From NCBI GenBank assembly GCA_050485405.1, contig JBJHBI010000002.1, positions 62,001 through 126,000 on the forward strand: a stretch of DNA of 64,000 nucleotides, written 5' to 3'. The DNA is from Saliniramus sp050485405. GTDB taxonomy: Bacteria; Pseudomonadota; Alphaproteobacteria; Rhizobiales; Beijerinckiaceae. Positions 10,160 to 18,071 of this stretch are shown here, piece by piece; the stretch's first letter is position 1; the number at the start of each line of letters is the position of its first letter. The position numbers and the translations under genes are program-made. The notes under the pieces were generated by a model. It was not told the origin of the DNA, did no database searches, and saw only the letters and a list, made by a program, of their open reading frames with translations.

Positions 10160-11419
10160 ATGGGTTTCGATCGACCGGCACGGCATTGGTTCGGGGGCAT
10201 CGCTCTTGTGGCGCTGATGCTCGCACCGGGTGTGGCAATTTCGCAGGATGCTGAACGGCAGGAGCCGGTGCCCGTCGCGGCCGATGACTGGGAGGAGACC
10301 GTCGAGACCGCGCGGGGCCAGACCGTGTTCTGGAACGCCTGGGCGGGAGACGAGAACACCAACGCCTTCATCGGCTGGGTCGATGCGCAGGTGCGCGAGC
10401 GCTACGGTGTGCGCGTCGAGCATGTGAAGATCACCGATACCGCCGAGGCGGTGTCGCGCGTCGTGGCCGAGCGTGCGGCGGGGCGCGATGAGGGCGGCAC
10501 TGTCGATCTCATCTGGATCAACGGCCCGAATTTCTTCACGATGAAGGATCAGGACCTGCTCTTTGGCCCCTTCACGCAGGCGCTGCCCAATTACGCGCTG
10601 GTCGACGAGGAAGGCAAACCTTCGAACCTGGTCGATTTCACCATCCCCGTCGACGGCATGGCCGCCCCGTGGCGCGTGGCGCAGGTCGCCTTCGTCTATG
10701 ATTCCGCCCGGGTCGAGCGTGACGATCTGCCCGGCTCGATCCCGCAGATGCTCGACTGGGCGCGGGAGAATCCCGGCTTCGTCACCCATCCCAATGCCCG
10801 CAACTTCCTCGGCGCGACCTTCCTGAAACAGGCGCTCTACGAACTCACCCCGGATACCGCCGTGCTCCAGGAGGAGGCGACCGATGCGCGTTTCGAGGAG
10901 GCGACCGCCCCGCTCTGGGAATGGTATGAGGCGATCCGCCCGTATTTCTGGCGCGGGGGAGCGGATTTCCCCGGTTCCAGCGCCGATCTCGACCGGTTGC
11001 TCGACGATGGCGAAATCGAGATCGTGGTGACATTCAACCCGGCCACCGCCGCGCTTCTCTCGGAGACCGGTCTTCTGCCGGATACGGCGCGGGTGTATTT
11101 TCTCGATGGGGGGACGATCGGCAACACCTCCTTCGTCGCCATTCCCTACAACGCCGCGAACAAGGAAGGCGCGATGGTGGTCGCGAATTTCCTGATGTCG
11201 CCGCAGGCGCAGGCCCATGCTCAGGATCCGACGGTACTCGGCGCCTTCACCGTGCTCGACATGGACGCGCTCGACGACGAATCCCGCGCGCTCTTCGCCG
11301 AAGCGTCGGGGCATCCGGCGATGCCCTCGCCCGACGAGATCGCCGACGTCCTGCTCGAGCCGCATCCTTCCTGGATGACACGGCTCGTCGAGGAATGGGA
11401 GGCGCGGACCGCCCGCTGA
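10160..11419 (+). CDS. ABC transporter substrate-binding protein, YnjB family
   Basis: Periplasmic solute-binding protein of 419 residues. It starts at the ATG with GGAGGG 10 nt upstream, and a signal peptide follows (hydrophobic core GGIALVALMLAPGVAIS). An in-frame upstream ATG at 10064 would add an Arg-rich non-signal stretch and is rejected. The sequence resembles the YnjB group (WNAWAGDE, IWINGPNFF, VDFTIPVDGM). The substrate of YnjBCD systems is not firmly established; thiamine-like compounds have been suggested from homology. It is followed 4 nt later by its permease and then by the ATPase. Confidence 0.85.
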   Translation: MGFDRPARHWFGGIALVALMLAPGVAISQDAERQEPVPVAADDWEETVETARGQTVFWNAWAGDENTNAFIGWVDAQVRERYGVRVEHVKITDTAEAVSRVVAERAAGRDEGGTVDLIWINGPNFFTMKDQDLLFGPFTQALPNYALVDEEGKPSNLVDFTIPVDGMAAPWRVAQVAFVYDSARVERDDLPGSIPQMLDWARENPGFVTHPNARNFLGATFLKQALYELTPDTAVLQEEATDARFEEATAPLWEWYEAIRPYFWRGGADFPGSSADLDRLLDDGEIEIVVTFNPATAALLSETGLLPDTARVYFLDGGTIGNTSFVAIPYNAANKEGAMVVANFLMSPQAQAHAQDPTVLGAFTVLDMDALDDESRALFAEASGHPAMPSPDEIADVLLEPHPSWMTRLVEEWEARTAR

Positions 11420-11423
11420 TCCG

Positions 11424-13097
11424 ATGCTGCGTCTCGCGCCGATCCTCACCCTCGCGATCCTCATCGGCCCGATCGGCGCGGGCCTGCTCTGGACGCTCCT
11501 GCCGGCCTTCGGCTACCTGCCGGTGCTCGGCACCCGCTCGTTCTCGCTCGATCCTTGGCGGGAGCTCTTCGCCTTTGCCGGGTTCGGCTCGGCCCTGTGG
11601 CTGACGCTGTTCGTCGGTTTCGCTTCGACGCTGATCTCGCTCGTTCTCGCCATCGCGCTTTGCGCCACAAGCGTGACGACGCGGGCCTTCGAGACGCTGC
11701 GCGCGGCGCTGCCGCCATTGCTCGCGACGCCCCATGTCGCCATCGCCATCGGCTTCGCCTTCCTCGTCGCGCCGAGCGGCCTGATCGCGCGCGGGCTCTC
11801 GCCCTGGGCGACGGGATGGGAGCGCCCGCCCGCCATCGCCACGGTGAACGACGTCTACGGCTTGAGCCTGATCGCCGGGCTCGCCCTCAAGGAGACGGTC
11901 TATCTCATCCTGATGATCATGGCTGCGAGCACGCAGGTGGCGATGCGCCCGATGCTGCAGGCGGCCTCGGCTCTGGGATACGGGCCGGCGCGGGGCTTCG
12001 TCGCGGTGATCATGCCGCAGATCTATCGCCAGATCAGGTTGCCGATCTATGCCGTGCTCGCCTTTTCGCTCTCGAATGTCGAGGTCGCGTTGATCCTGGG
12101 GCCGGGCAATCCGCCGCCGCTCGCCGTCGTCGCCGCGCGCTGGTTCGCGGGCTATGATCTCGGCATGTACTACCCCGCCTCCGCCGCCGCGACTTTGCAA
12201 TTCGTCATCGTCGTCGCGGGGATCGGCTTGTGGCGGCTGATGGAGATACCCGTCGGCTTGCTGCACCGTGTCTGGGTGGCGCGGGGGCGGCGGCGCGGCG
12301 TCGGCGAACCGTTCTGGCACGGGGCGGCGCTGATCGGCTGGACGAGCGGCGTGCTCGCGCTCGCGACGCTCGTGGCCGTCGCGGCATGGTCCTTCGCGCA
12401 TCGCTGGCGCTATCCCGATTTCCTGCCCGAGAGCTGGTCGCTGCGTATCTGGGAGCAGCATGCGGGCAATGTCACGGCTCTGGCCGGGATCACCGCCCTT
12501 ATCGGCGCGGCCGCGACGTTCATTGCCGTCGTGCTCGCGCTGGCTTGCCTCGAGAACGAGCAGCGGCGGGGTCTACGCGTGGGGCAGGGGGCTTTGTGGG
12601 CATTGTATATTCCGCTGCTCGTGCCGCAGATCGGATTTCTGTTCGGTGCGCAGATGCTGCTCGTGCAGTTCTCCCTCGATGCGACGCTGTTCGCGGTCAT
12701 CTGGGCGCATCTGCTCTTCGTGATGCCCTATGTCTTTCTCTCGCTGGCCGATCCGTTCCGCGCGCTCGACCCGCGTTATGCACGCAGCGCGGCGGCGCTC
12801 GGAGCCTCGCCGGCGCGGATATTCTTCACCGTGAAGCTGCCGATGCTCGCGCGCCCGCTCGCCATCGCCTGCGCCATCGGTTTCTCGGTGAGCATCGCGC
12901 TCTATCTGCCGACACTCTTTGCCGGAGCGGGGCGGATCGCGACGCTGACGACCGAGGCGGTGACGCTTTCGAGCGGGGGCGACAGGCGGGTGATCGGCGT
13001 CTATGCCTTCATCCAGGCGCTTCTGCCGCTCACGATCTATGCGATCGCGCTGGCGCTTCCGGCGGTGATTTATCGTAATCGCCGAGGAATGGCATAG
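11424..13097 (+). CDS. ABC transporter permease, YnjC-like fused double permease
   Basis: Inner-membrane protein of 557 residues with about 12 predicted hydrophobic segments. Two BPD permease modules are fused, each with an EAA-type loop: ALGYGPARGF near residue 190 and ALGASPARIF near residue 460. One chain therefore supplies both halves of the channel, as in YnjC. It starts 4 nt after the binding-protein stop and ends inside a 13-bp triplicated repeat that leads into the ATPase gene. Confidence 0.87.
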   Translation: MLRLAPILTLAILIGPIGAGLLWTLLPAFGYLPVLGTRSFSLDPWRELFAFAGFGSALWLTLFVGFASTLISLVLAIALCATSVTTRAFETLRAALPPLLATPHVAIAIGFAFLVAPSGLIARGLSPWATGWERPPAIATVNDVYGLSLIAGLALKETVYLILMIMAASTQVAMRPMLQAASALGYGPARGFVAVIMPQIYRQIRLPIYAVLAFSLSNVEVALILGPGNPPPLAVVAARWFAGYDLGMYYPASAAATLQFVIVVAGIGLWRLMEIPVGLLHRVWVARGRRRGVGEPFWHGAALIGWTSGVLALATLVAVAAWSFAHRWRYPDFLPESWSLRIWEQHAGNVTALAGITALIGAAATFIAVVLALACLENEQRRGLRVGQGALWALYIPLLVPQIGFLFGAQMLLVQFSLDATLFAVIWAHLLFVMPYVFLSLADPFRALDPRYARSAAALGASPARIFFTVKLPMLARPLAIACAIGFSVSIALYLPTLFAGAGRIATLTTEAVTLSSGGDRRVIGVYAFIQALLPLTIYAIALALPAVIYRNRRGMA

Positions 13098-13123
13098 AGG
13101 AATGGCATAAGGGAGTGGCATGA
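13085..13123 (+). repeat. Three tandem 13-bp repeats at the permease/ATPase junction
   Basis: Units AGGAATGGCATAG (13085-13097), AGGAATGGCATAA (13098-13110) and GGGAGTGGCATGA (13111-13123). The first unit carries the permease stop codon TAG and the third carries the ATPase ATG. Each unit contains an AGGA or GGGAG Shine-Dalgarno-like core. Confidence 0.85.
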
Positions 13124-13842
13124 TGGACGGCGCGGCCTCGATCGATCAGGGGAACCGGGTGCCCGAGGGCGGCGCGCCGGCGGGGCTCGTCCTGCACGCG
13201 ATCGACATCGCCATCGGCGATACGAAGCTGATCGCGGCGCTGGATCTCGCGGTACCGCCGGGTGACGTCGTGACCGTGATGGGGCCGAGCGGGTCGGGCA
13301 AATCGACGCTTCTGGCCTATGTGGCCGGCTTCCTCGACAAGGCGTTCACCGCTCGCGGCGAGGTGTTGCTCGACGGGGCATCGATCACCGCGCTGCCGGC
13401 GCAGAAGCGGAGGCTCGGTATTCTCTTCCAGGACGATCTGCTCTTCCCGCATCTGAGTGTGGGCGCCAATCTCGCCTTCGGGCTCGATTCCGGCATCAGG
13501 GGTAGGTGGGCGCGGCGGGCGAAGGTCGAGGAGGCGCTCGATCAGGCGGGGCTGGCGGGCTTCCACGATCGCGATCCGGCGACGCTCTCGGGCGGCCAGC
13601 GCGCGAGGGCCGCCCTGATGCGCACGCTGCTCGCCTCGCCGCATGCGCTTTTGCTCGACGAACCGTTCAGCAAGCTCGACCGGCCCCTGCGCAAGGAGAT
13701 CCGCGAATTCGTCTTCGGCCATGCCCGCGCGCGCGGCCTGCCGACATTGCTCGTCACCCATGATCACGAGGATGCCGACGCTGCCCGCGGGCCGGTGGTG
13801 ACCCTCGCGCCTGCCGCTCAGGAGGCGAAGCGCTCGTCATAG
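13120..13842 (+). CDS. ABC transporter ATP-binding protein, YnjD-like
   Basis: Cytoplasmic ATPase of 240 residues that powers the importer encoded just upstream. Visible motifs: Walker A GPSGSGKST (about 55), ABC signature LSGGQRARA (about 158), Walker B LLLDEPFSKLD (about 178) and the H-loop LLVTHDHED (about 210). The start ATG lies in the third unit of the 13-bp repeat. Its 3' end overlaps the convergent amidohydrolase gene by 25 nt, so there is no room for a separate terminator between them. Confidence 0.93.
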   Translation: MMDGAASIDQGNRVPEGGAPAGLVLHAIDIAIGDTKLIAALDLAVPPGDVVTVMGPSGSGKSTLLAYVAGFLDKAFTARGEVLLDGASITALPAQKRRLGILFQDDLLFPHLSVGANLAFGLDSGIRGRWARRAKVEEALDQAGLAGFHDRDPATLSGGQRARAALMRTLLASPHALLLDEPFSKLDRPLRKEIREFVFGHARARGLPTLLVTHDHEDADAARGPVVTLAPAAQEAKRSS

Positions 13843-15059
13843 AGGAGGACGGCGTTGAGGAGCACCTGCGCGCCGGCGCCGCAATCCTCCAGCGTCGCGT
13901 TCTCCGCCTCGTTGTGGCTCAGCCCGCCTTCGCAGGGCACGAAGATCATCGATGTCGGCGTGATCGCGGCGGTATAGGCCGCATCGTGGCCCGCACCGGA
14001 GAGCATCTCGCGGCTGTCGTATCCCGCCTGCTGCGTCGCGCGCCGTACCGCGTCGATGCAATCCGCGTCGAAGGCGACGGGCGGATTGTGCGTGACGCGG
14101 CGATGGACGGCTTCGAGGCCGATCTCCCCGGCAATGGCGTCGATCGCCTCGATGAGTGCCTCCTCCATAATGTCGAGCGCGCCAGCTTCGGGATGCCGGA
14201 AATCGACGGTGAGGAAGACCTCGCCGGGAATGACGTTACGGGAATTGGGGCGCACCTCGACCATTCCGACGGTGCCCACCGCATGCGGCGCGTGGGTATG
14301 CGCGATCGCATCGACTCGCTCGATGATGCGGGCGGCGCCGAGCAGCGCGTTGCGGCGCAGCGGCATCGGCGTGGTGCCGGTATGGGATTCGCGGCCCGTG
14401 AGGGTGATGTCGTACCAGCGCATACCCTGCACGCCGGTGACGACACCGATGGTCTTGCCCTCGGCTTCGAGGATCGGACCCTGCTCGATATGCAATTCGA
14501 ACATCGCGGAGAACGCCGTCTCGCCGACGGGCACGTCGCCGCGATAGCCGATACCTTCGAGCGCCTCGCGCAGGCTCACCCCGTCGCGATCGGTGATGGC
14601 CTCGGCGGTCTCGGGGGTATAGAGCCCCGAATGCACGCCGGCGCCGAGCATGGAGGGCGCAAAGCGCGCGCCTTCCTCGTTCGTCCAGTTGACGAGCATC
14701 AGCGGCGCGTTGGTCTCATAGCCCAGATCATGCAGCGTACGCAGCACTTCGAGCCCGGCGAGGACGCCGAGCACGCCGTCGAATTTCCCGCCCGTGGGCT
14801 GGGTGTCGAGATGGCTGCCCATGGCGATCGGCGGGATGTCGCCGCGCTTGCCGGGGCGCACGGCGAACATGTTGCCCAGCGTGTCGACACTGACGCTGCA
14901 GCCGAGCTTCTCGCATTCCGCACGGAACCAGTCGCGGATCTGCCGGTCGAGATCGGTCAGCGTGATACGGCAGATCCCGCCCTTCGGCGTCCCGCCGATC
15001 TTCGCCGTGTCCATGAGCGTGTCCCACAGGCGCTGCGGGTCGATGGTGAGATTCTGCAT
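13818..15059 (-). CDS. M20-family Zn-dependent hydrolase (N-carbamoyl-L-amino acid hydrolase / allantoate amidohydrolase type)
   Basis: Cytoplasmic metal-dependent amidohydrolase of 413 residues. Family features: metal-binding GSHLDTQPTGGKFDG (about 80-95), NWTNEEGARF with the catalytic Glu (about 125), HIEQGP (about 193) and GAGHDAAY near residue 370. Such enzymes hydrolyse N-carbamoyl amino acids, allantoate or ureidoglycine; I cannot tell which from motifs. I start at the ATG at 15059 (MQNLTIDPQ), since the upstream extension to 15152 has no family-like sequence. It overlaps the convergent ABC ATPase gene by 25 nt. Confidence 0.88.
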   Translation of the reverse strand: MQNLTIDPQRLWDTLMDTAKIGGTPKGGICRITLTDLDRQIRDWFRAECEKLGCSVSVDTLGNMFAVRPGKRGDIPPIAMGSHLDTQPTGGKFDGVLGVLAGLEVLRTLHDLGYETNAPLMLVNWTNEEGARFAPSMLGAGVHSGLYTPETAEAITDRDGVSLREALEGIGYRGDVPVGETAFSAMFELHIEQGPILEAEGKTIGVVTGVQGMRWYDITLTGRESHTGTTPMPLRRNALLGAARIIERVDAIAHTHAPHAVGTVGMVEVRPNSRNVIPGEVFLTVDFRHPEAGALDIMEEALIEAIDAIAGEIGLEAVHRRVTHNPPVAFDADCIDAVRRATQQAGYDSREMLSGAGHDAAYTAAITPTSMIFVPCEGGLSHNEAENATLEDCGAGAQVLLNAVLLYDERFAS

Positions 15060-15292
15060 GGCGGGAGCCCTCGCTGACCGATTTCGGTTCAGGTTCGGAA
15101 GATGGCCGTTCCGGAGCAAGGGAAAGCCTCCAGCATGGGTCTTCGCGTTCATGCACCGGAAGGCGCATTGCGTCGGCGAGGCGACATCTGGTTATGTGTG
15201 CCGGTAATTGCCACCCCGTTCGCCCGCGCCGCATATCGAGACAGGCGCGCTCATGATTGCGAAACCGGGTCGGCTCATGGAGTTTCGGTGCG

Positions 15293-15556
15293 ATGACTTT
15301 CTTCGTGCATTGGTGCCTTGCGACCGACGACGGGCGGGTCATCGAGAACGGTCGTTTCGACGGCGGCTTCGCGAGCCGCGCCGACGCCGTGCTGTTCGTC
15401 CTCGGCCAACTCGAACGCGCCCCGCGCTACGGGTTCAGCGCCGCGCTCGGCCATTGGTGGTTCGGTGGGGATCGGGACGCGGAGACGCAAACGCGTCTCT
15501 GGATCGATGCAGATGCAACTATTTCTGCGCAGCAAACGACCGCCGGATACGCCTGA
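15293..15556 (+). CDS. Small hypothetical protein (87 aa)
   Basis: An 87-residue ORF starting at an ATG with GGAG 10 nt upstream. The protein is rich in aromatic and acidic residues (HWCLATDDG, GHWWFGGDRD), has no signal peptide or transmembrane segment, and ends 6 nt before the convergent DUF4864 gene. I do not recognise a family. A good ribosome-binding site, protein-like composition and snug fit between flanking genes favour a real gene. Confidence 0.55.
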   Translation: MTFFVHWCLATDDGRVIENGRFDGGFASRADAVLFVLGQLERAPRYGFSAALGHWWFGGDRDAETQTRLWIDADATISAQQTTAGYA

Positions 15557-15562
15557 ACTCGG

Positions 15563-15994
15563 CTATGCGGCGATCGCGTCCTGGCGCAGGAGGCGCACGC
15601 CCGCGATCTTCCAGCTGCCGTCGGGCTGTCGTTCCATCGTATACAGCGCGAGCCAGACCTGGCCGTCGGCATCGATCAGGGTGACCTCCTGGACCGGCCC
15701 TTGCGGCGTCTCGCGAAGCTCCCCGAATTCACGACTGCGCGGACGGTAGACCGGCGGATAACCCTGCCGCACCATTCCCATGAAGCGCTCCTCGCCGGGA
15801 AACAGCTGCTGGATGCCCGGCGAGGCGAAACCGTAGGCGCGCGCCGCATCGTCCGCGAGAAAGGCGTCGAGCTGGCGCGAGATCACGTCGCGGATCGCGG
15901 GGCCTTCACCGGCGCCTTGCGCAAGCGCGACCTGAGGCTGGATCAGCCCGACGAGCAGCACGAAGGCTGCCAGAACACGTATGAAGTACCGCAT
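15563..15994 (-). CDS. Secreted DUF4864 domain protein
   Basis: A 143-residue protein with an N-terminal signal peptide (LAAFVLLVGLIQPQVALAQ) and an NTF2/SnoaL-like core typical of DUF4864: DVISRQLDAFLADDAARAY and, later, GSWKIAGVRLL near the C terminus. It is probably periplasmic; function is unknown for the family. I chose the ATG at 15994, because GGAG lies 6 nt before it but directly abuts the alternative ATG at 16000. The SDR gene lies upstream on the same strand. Confidence 0.82.
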   Translation of the reverse strand: MRYFIRVLAAFVLLVGLIQPQVALAQGAGEGPAIRDVISRQLDAFLADDAARAYGFASPGIQQLFPGEERFMGMVRQGYPPVYRPRSREFGELRETPQGPVQEVTLIDADGQVWLALYTMERQPDGSWKIAGVRLLRQDAIAA

Positions 15995-16058
15995 CACCAT
16001 CTCCTCTGCCTCACGCCGGGGGAGGGGGCGGCGTGATCGGATGCGGCATCGGGCGCTG

Positions 16059-16778
16059 CTACCAGGGCAGGCGCTCGCCGCGATAGTCGAAGAAGCCCCC
16101 GCTATCCTCGCTCGTAAGGCCGTCGATCACCGCCAGCATCTCGGCGGCGGCGACATCGGGCTCGCGCACGTTCAGGCCGCTCTTGGCGAAGGGTTGCGTG
16201 AGCGGGGAATGCACCGTGCCCGGATGCATTGCGACGCACAGCGCCTCGCGCCAGCGCCGGCCGAGCTCGATGGAGGCGCAGCGTACGATCTGGTTGAGCG
16301 CGGCCTTGGAGGCGCGGTACGAATACCAGCCGCCGATGCGGTTGTCGCCGATCGAGCCGACCTTTGCCGAGAGCGTGACGAAGGCCGATTTGCCCTCGCG
16401 CGGCAGGAGCGGCAACAGGTGCTGCATCATGAGTGCGGGGCCGATGGCGTTGACCGCGTAGGAATAGGCCATGTGCTCGGCATCGAGCTCTCGCCAGGAC
16501 TTCTCCGGCCTGCGTGTTTCATCATGCAGGAAGCCGGTCGCGTCGATGATCAGGCGGATGCGCTCGCCTTCGAGGCTCGCGGCGAAAGCGGCGATGGAGG
16601 CGGGATCGAGCAGGTCGAGCCGGGTGTCGTTGCCGCGTGCCGCCGCCACGACGCGGGTGAACCGCCCGGTTTGCTCTAGGGTGCGAACGAAAGCGGCGCC
16701 GATGCCGCCCGTCGCACCCGCGACGACGGCGATGCCGTCATCGGGAAACGAGGTGAGTTGTCGATTGCGCTCGGCCAT
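16059..16778 (-). CDS. Short-chain dehydrogenase/reductase, C-factor (CsgA)-like
   Basis: Rossmann-fold oxidoreductase of 239 residues. Motifs: the nucleotide-binding GATGGIGAAF at the N terminus (about 22), NAIGPALMMQHL (NAG-type, about 115) and the catalytic SYRASK near residue 155, with a Ser about 17 residues earlier. The sequence resembles the short C-factor-like SDRs. The substrate cannot be inferred. Start taken at ATG 16778 rather than the GTG one codon upstream. Confidence 0.85.
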   Translation of the reverse strand: MAERNRQLTSFPDDGIAVVAGATGGIGAAFVRTLEQTGRFTRVVAAARGNDTRLDLLDPASIAAFAASLEGERIRLIIDATGFLHDETRRPEKSWRELDAEHMAYSYAVNAIGPALMMQHLLPLLPREGKSAFVTLSAKVGSIGDNRIGGWYSYRASKAALNQIVRCASIELGRRWREALCVAMHPGTVHSPLTQPFAKSGLNVREPDVAAAEMLAVIDGLTSEDSGGFFDYRGERLPW

Positions 16779-16826
16779 CACCGCGACATATCGCGGCGAA
16801 GCTTCACGGCAAGGTCACCGGCTGCC

Positions 16827-17351
16827 TCAATGTGCGCCGAAGGCGGAACGGATCAGCCATTGTTGCGCGGCGACGGGGCTCTCGTTCTTCGGGCGCGTCG
16901 GCTCGTCGGTCGAGATCAGCTTGTCGAGATGCAGGATACGCGCATGCAGGCGCACGGAATGGCTGATCAGATCCTTGAGGCGCGGGGGCAGGGAGGCGGT
17001 GTCGAAGATCGGGTTCGGCGATTCTGCCGTCGTGAGGCGCACGCGGGTCTGCTCCTGCAAGGCCTGCTCCGGCGAGATCTCGCCCTCGGCCACGGCGCGC
17101 TGAACGAGGAGCCAGGAGGCGATCTGCATCAGGCGGGTGGTGAGCCGCATGCTCTCGCTGGCATAGGTCAGCGACGCCTGCCGCGAGAGAAGCCGCGATT
17201 CTTCGCGTCCGTCACCATCGAGATAGGCCGCCGTCTCCTCGACGAGCCCCATGCCCTCGCTGAACAGAGCGCGAAACGCCTCCGAGCCGACGAATGTCCG
17301 TCCGAAATCGACCGGGTCGCCTTCTTCCCGAAAAGTAATATCCGCGTTCAT
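16827..17351 (-). CDS. rcdA: Regulator of CtrA degradation RcdA (DUF1465)
   Basis: A 174-residue, mostly helical protein matching DUF1465/RcdA: GRTFVGSEAFRALFSEGMGLVEE, then a long helix MRLTTRLMQIASWLLVQRAV, then SVRLHARILHLDKLI. In Caulobacter, RcdA (also 174 residues) is an adaptor that helps ClpXP degrade CtrA at the G1-S transition. The start ATG at 17351 has GGAGG 7 nt upstream (in GGAGGCGAGACATG); an upstream in-frame start at 17411 is less likely. A perfect CtrA box sits 265 nt upstream, beyond a candidate sRNA. The flexible C-terminal tail fits the family. Confidence 0.9.
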   Translation of the reverse strand: MNADITFREEGDPVDFGRTFVGSEAFRALFSEGMGLVEETAAYLDGDGREESRLLSRQASLTYASESMRLTTRLMQIASWLLVQRAVAEGEISPEQALQEQTRVRLTTAESPNPIFDTASLPPRLKDLISHSVRLHARILHLDKLISTDEPTRPKNESPVAAQQWLIRSAFGAH

Positions 17352-17498
17352 GTCTCGCCTCCTGCGCTGCGCATTGTCCGTTTCCTGTCCCAAACGTAAA
17401 CGCCGGGACACGGTTCATGCGGGACGAGGCAAAACTAGCGCCGAATGGAGGAGGGCGCGCTGTTTACATAAGGTTAAGGTTAACGCTGTGGATGAATC

Positions 17499-17526
17499 AA
17501 AAAAGAGCCGCCGGGAAGGCGGCTCT
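17499..17526 (-). terminator. Intrinsic terminator of the candidate sRNA
   Basis: A 9-bp stem (AGAGCCGCC at 17504-17512 with GGCGGCTCT at 17518-17526), a 5-nt loop and a run of six T on the minus strand. It would end transcription coming from the right, i.e. the sRNA or the DUF1192 transcript, before rcdA. Confidence 0.85.
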
Positions 17527-17593
17527 GAAGTCTCAACAGGGAGGCGTCAAACAGAGTGGACAGGAGCCACTCGACATCCAGAAGTCTGGATAA
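17499..17593 (-). ncRNA. Candidate CtrA-controlled small RNA with flagellin-leader complementarity
   Basis: Predicted transcript of about 95 nt on the minus strand. In order from the 5' side: hairpin 1 (17591-17576, 6-bp stem ATCCAG/CTGGAT, 4-nt loop), hairpin 2 (17572-17554, 6-bp stem GAGTGG/CCACTC, loop CTCCTGT), an unpaired stretch containing TGTTTGACGCCTCC (17553-17540), and a strong intrinsic terminator. A TTATGA -10-like hexamer (17605-17600) lies 10 nt after a perfect CtrA box. The unpaired stretch is complementary, over 14 nt with one G-U pair, to the 5' leaders of both flagellin genes in this window. No ORF fits. The 5' end and existence of the RNA are inferred. Confidence 0.6.
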
Positions 17594-17615
17594 CTCGATT
17601 CATAACCCGGAAAGC

Positions 17616-17631
17616 TTAATCAATCGTTAAC
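17616..17631 (-). promoter_or_regulatory. CtrA box (TTAA-N7-TTAAC) upstream of sRNA/rcdA
   Basis: Perfect TTAA (17616-17619), 7-nt spacer, TTAA (17627-17630) plus C. On the minus strand it lies 10 nt before a TTATGA hexamer, the geometry expected when CtrA overlaps the -35 region. In Caulobacter rcdA is a CtrA target (established knowledge); here the closest downstream unit is the candidate sRNA. Confidence 0.7.
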
Positions 17632-17715
17632 GACGCGTTTCCAATTGAGATTCACTGCGCGAAAATGAAACACCGACCGTCGGACGGCCACGCTTACGGC
17701 GCGCCTTCGACGCAG

Positions 17716-17922
17716 CTAAGCCTTGAATACAGCGTCTGCCGCTGATTTCGAGGCCTGCTTCTCTGCGCGCATCTGCTCGAGGCGTGTGATTTCCTGTCGC
17801 AGGACCGCAATGCGCTCGTCGATCTCATCGATCGACATTGTTGCGAGATCCTGCCCGACGACGTGATTGCGGGCCTGCGCCTGGGGGCGCACGGTCTCGT
17901 CCGCGAATGGATCGAATGCCAT
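17716..17922 (-). CDS. DUF1192 family small protein
   Basis: A 68-residue protein of the alphaproteobacterial DUF1192 family. It has an acidic N terminus (FDPFADE), then VGQDLATMSIDEIDERIAVL and a short coiled-coil of heptads rich in Arg/Glu, ending KSAADAVFKA. Function is unknown. ATG 17922 is preferred to ATG 17928 because GGAG lies 6 nt upstream of it. It is divergent from the quinone oxidoreductase gene. Confidence 0.85.
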   Translation of the reverse strand: MAFDPFADETVRPQAQARNHVVGQDLATMSIDEIDERIAVLRQEITRLEQMRAEKQASKSAADAVFKA

Positions 17923-18071
17923 GGCCATCTCCTCTGCTTGCCGTATTCTGCCCAGAGGGTAAGCCACATGCCCCCGGCTTGCCAATGCCGTACCGGCATG
18001 CGACCTCCGATCCCGGATCTGCAGAAACTGCGTGCCGGCACGACGAACCGGCGCCCGACGAGGAGAAAACC

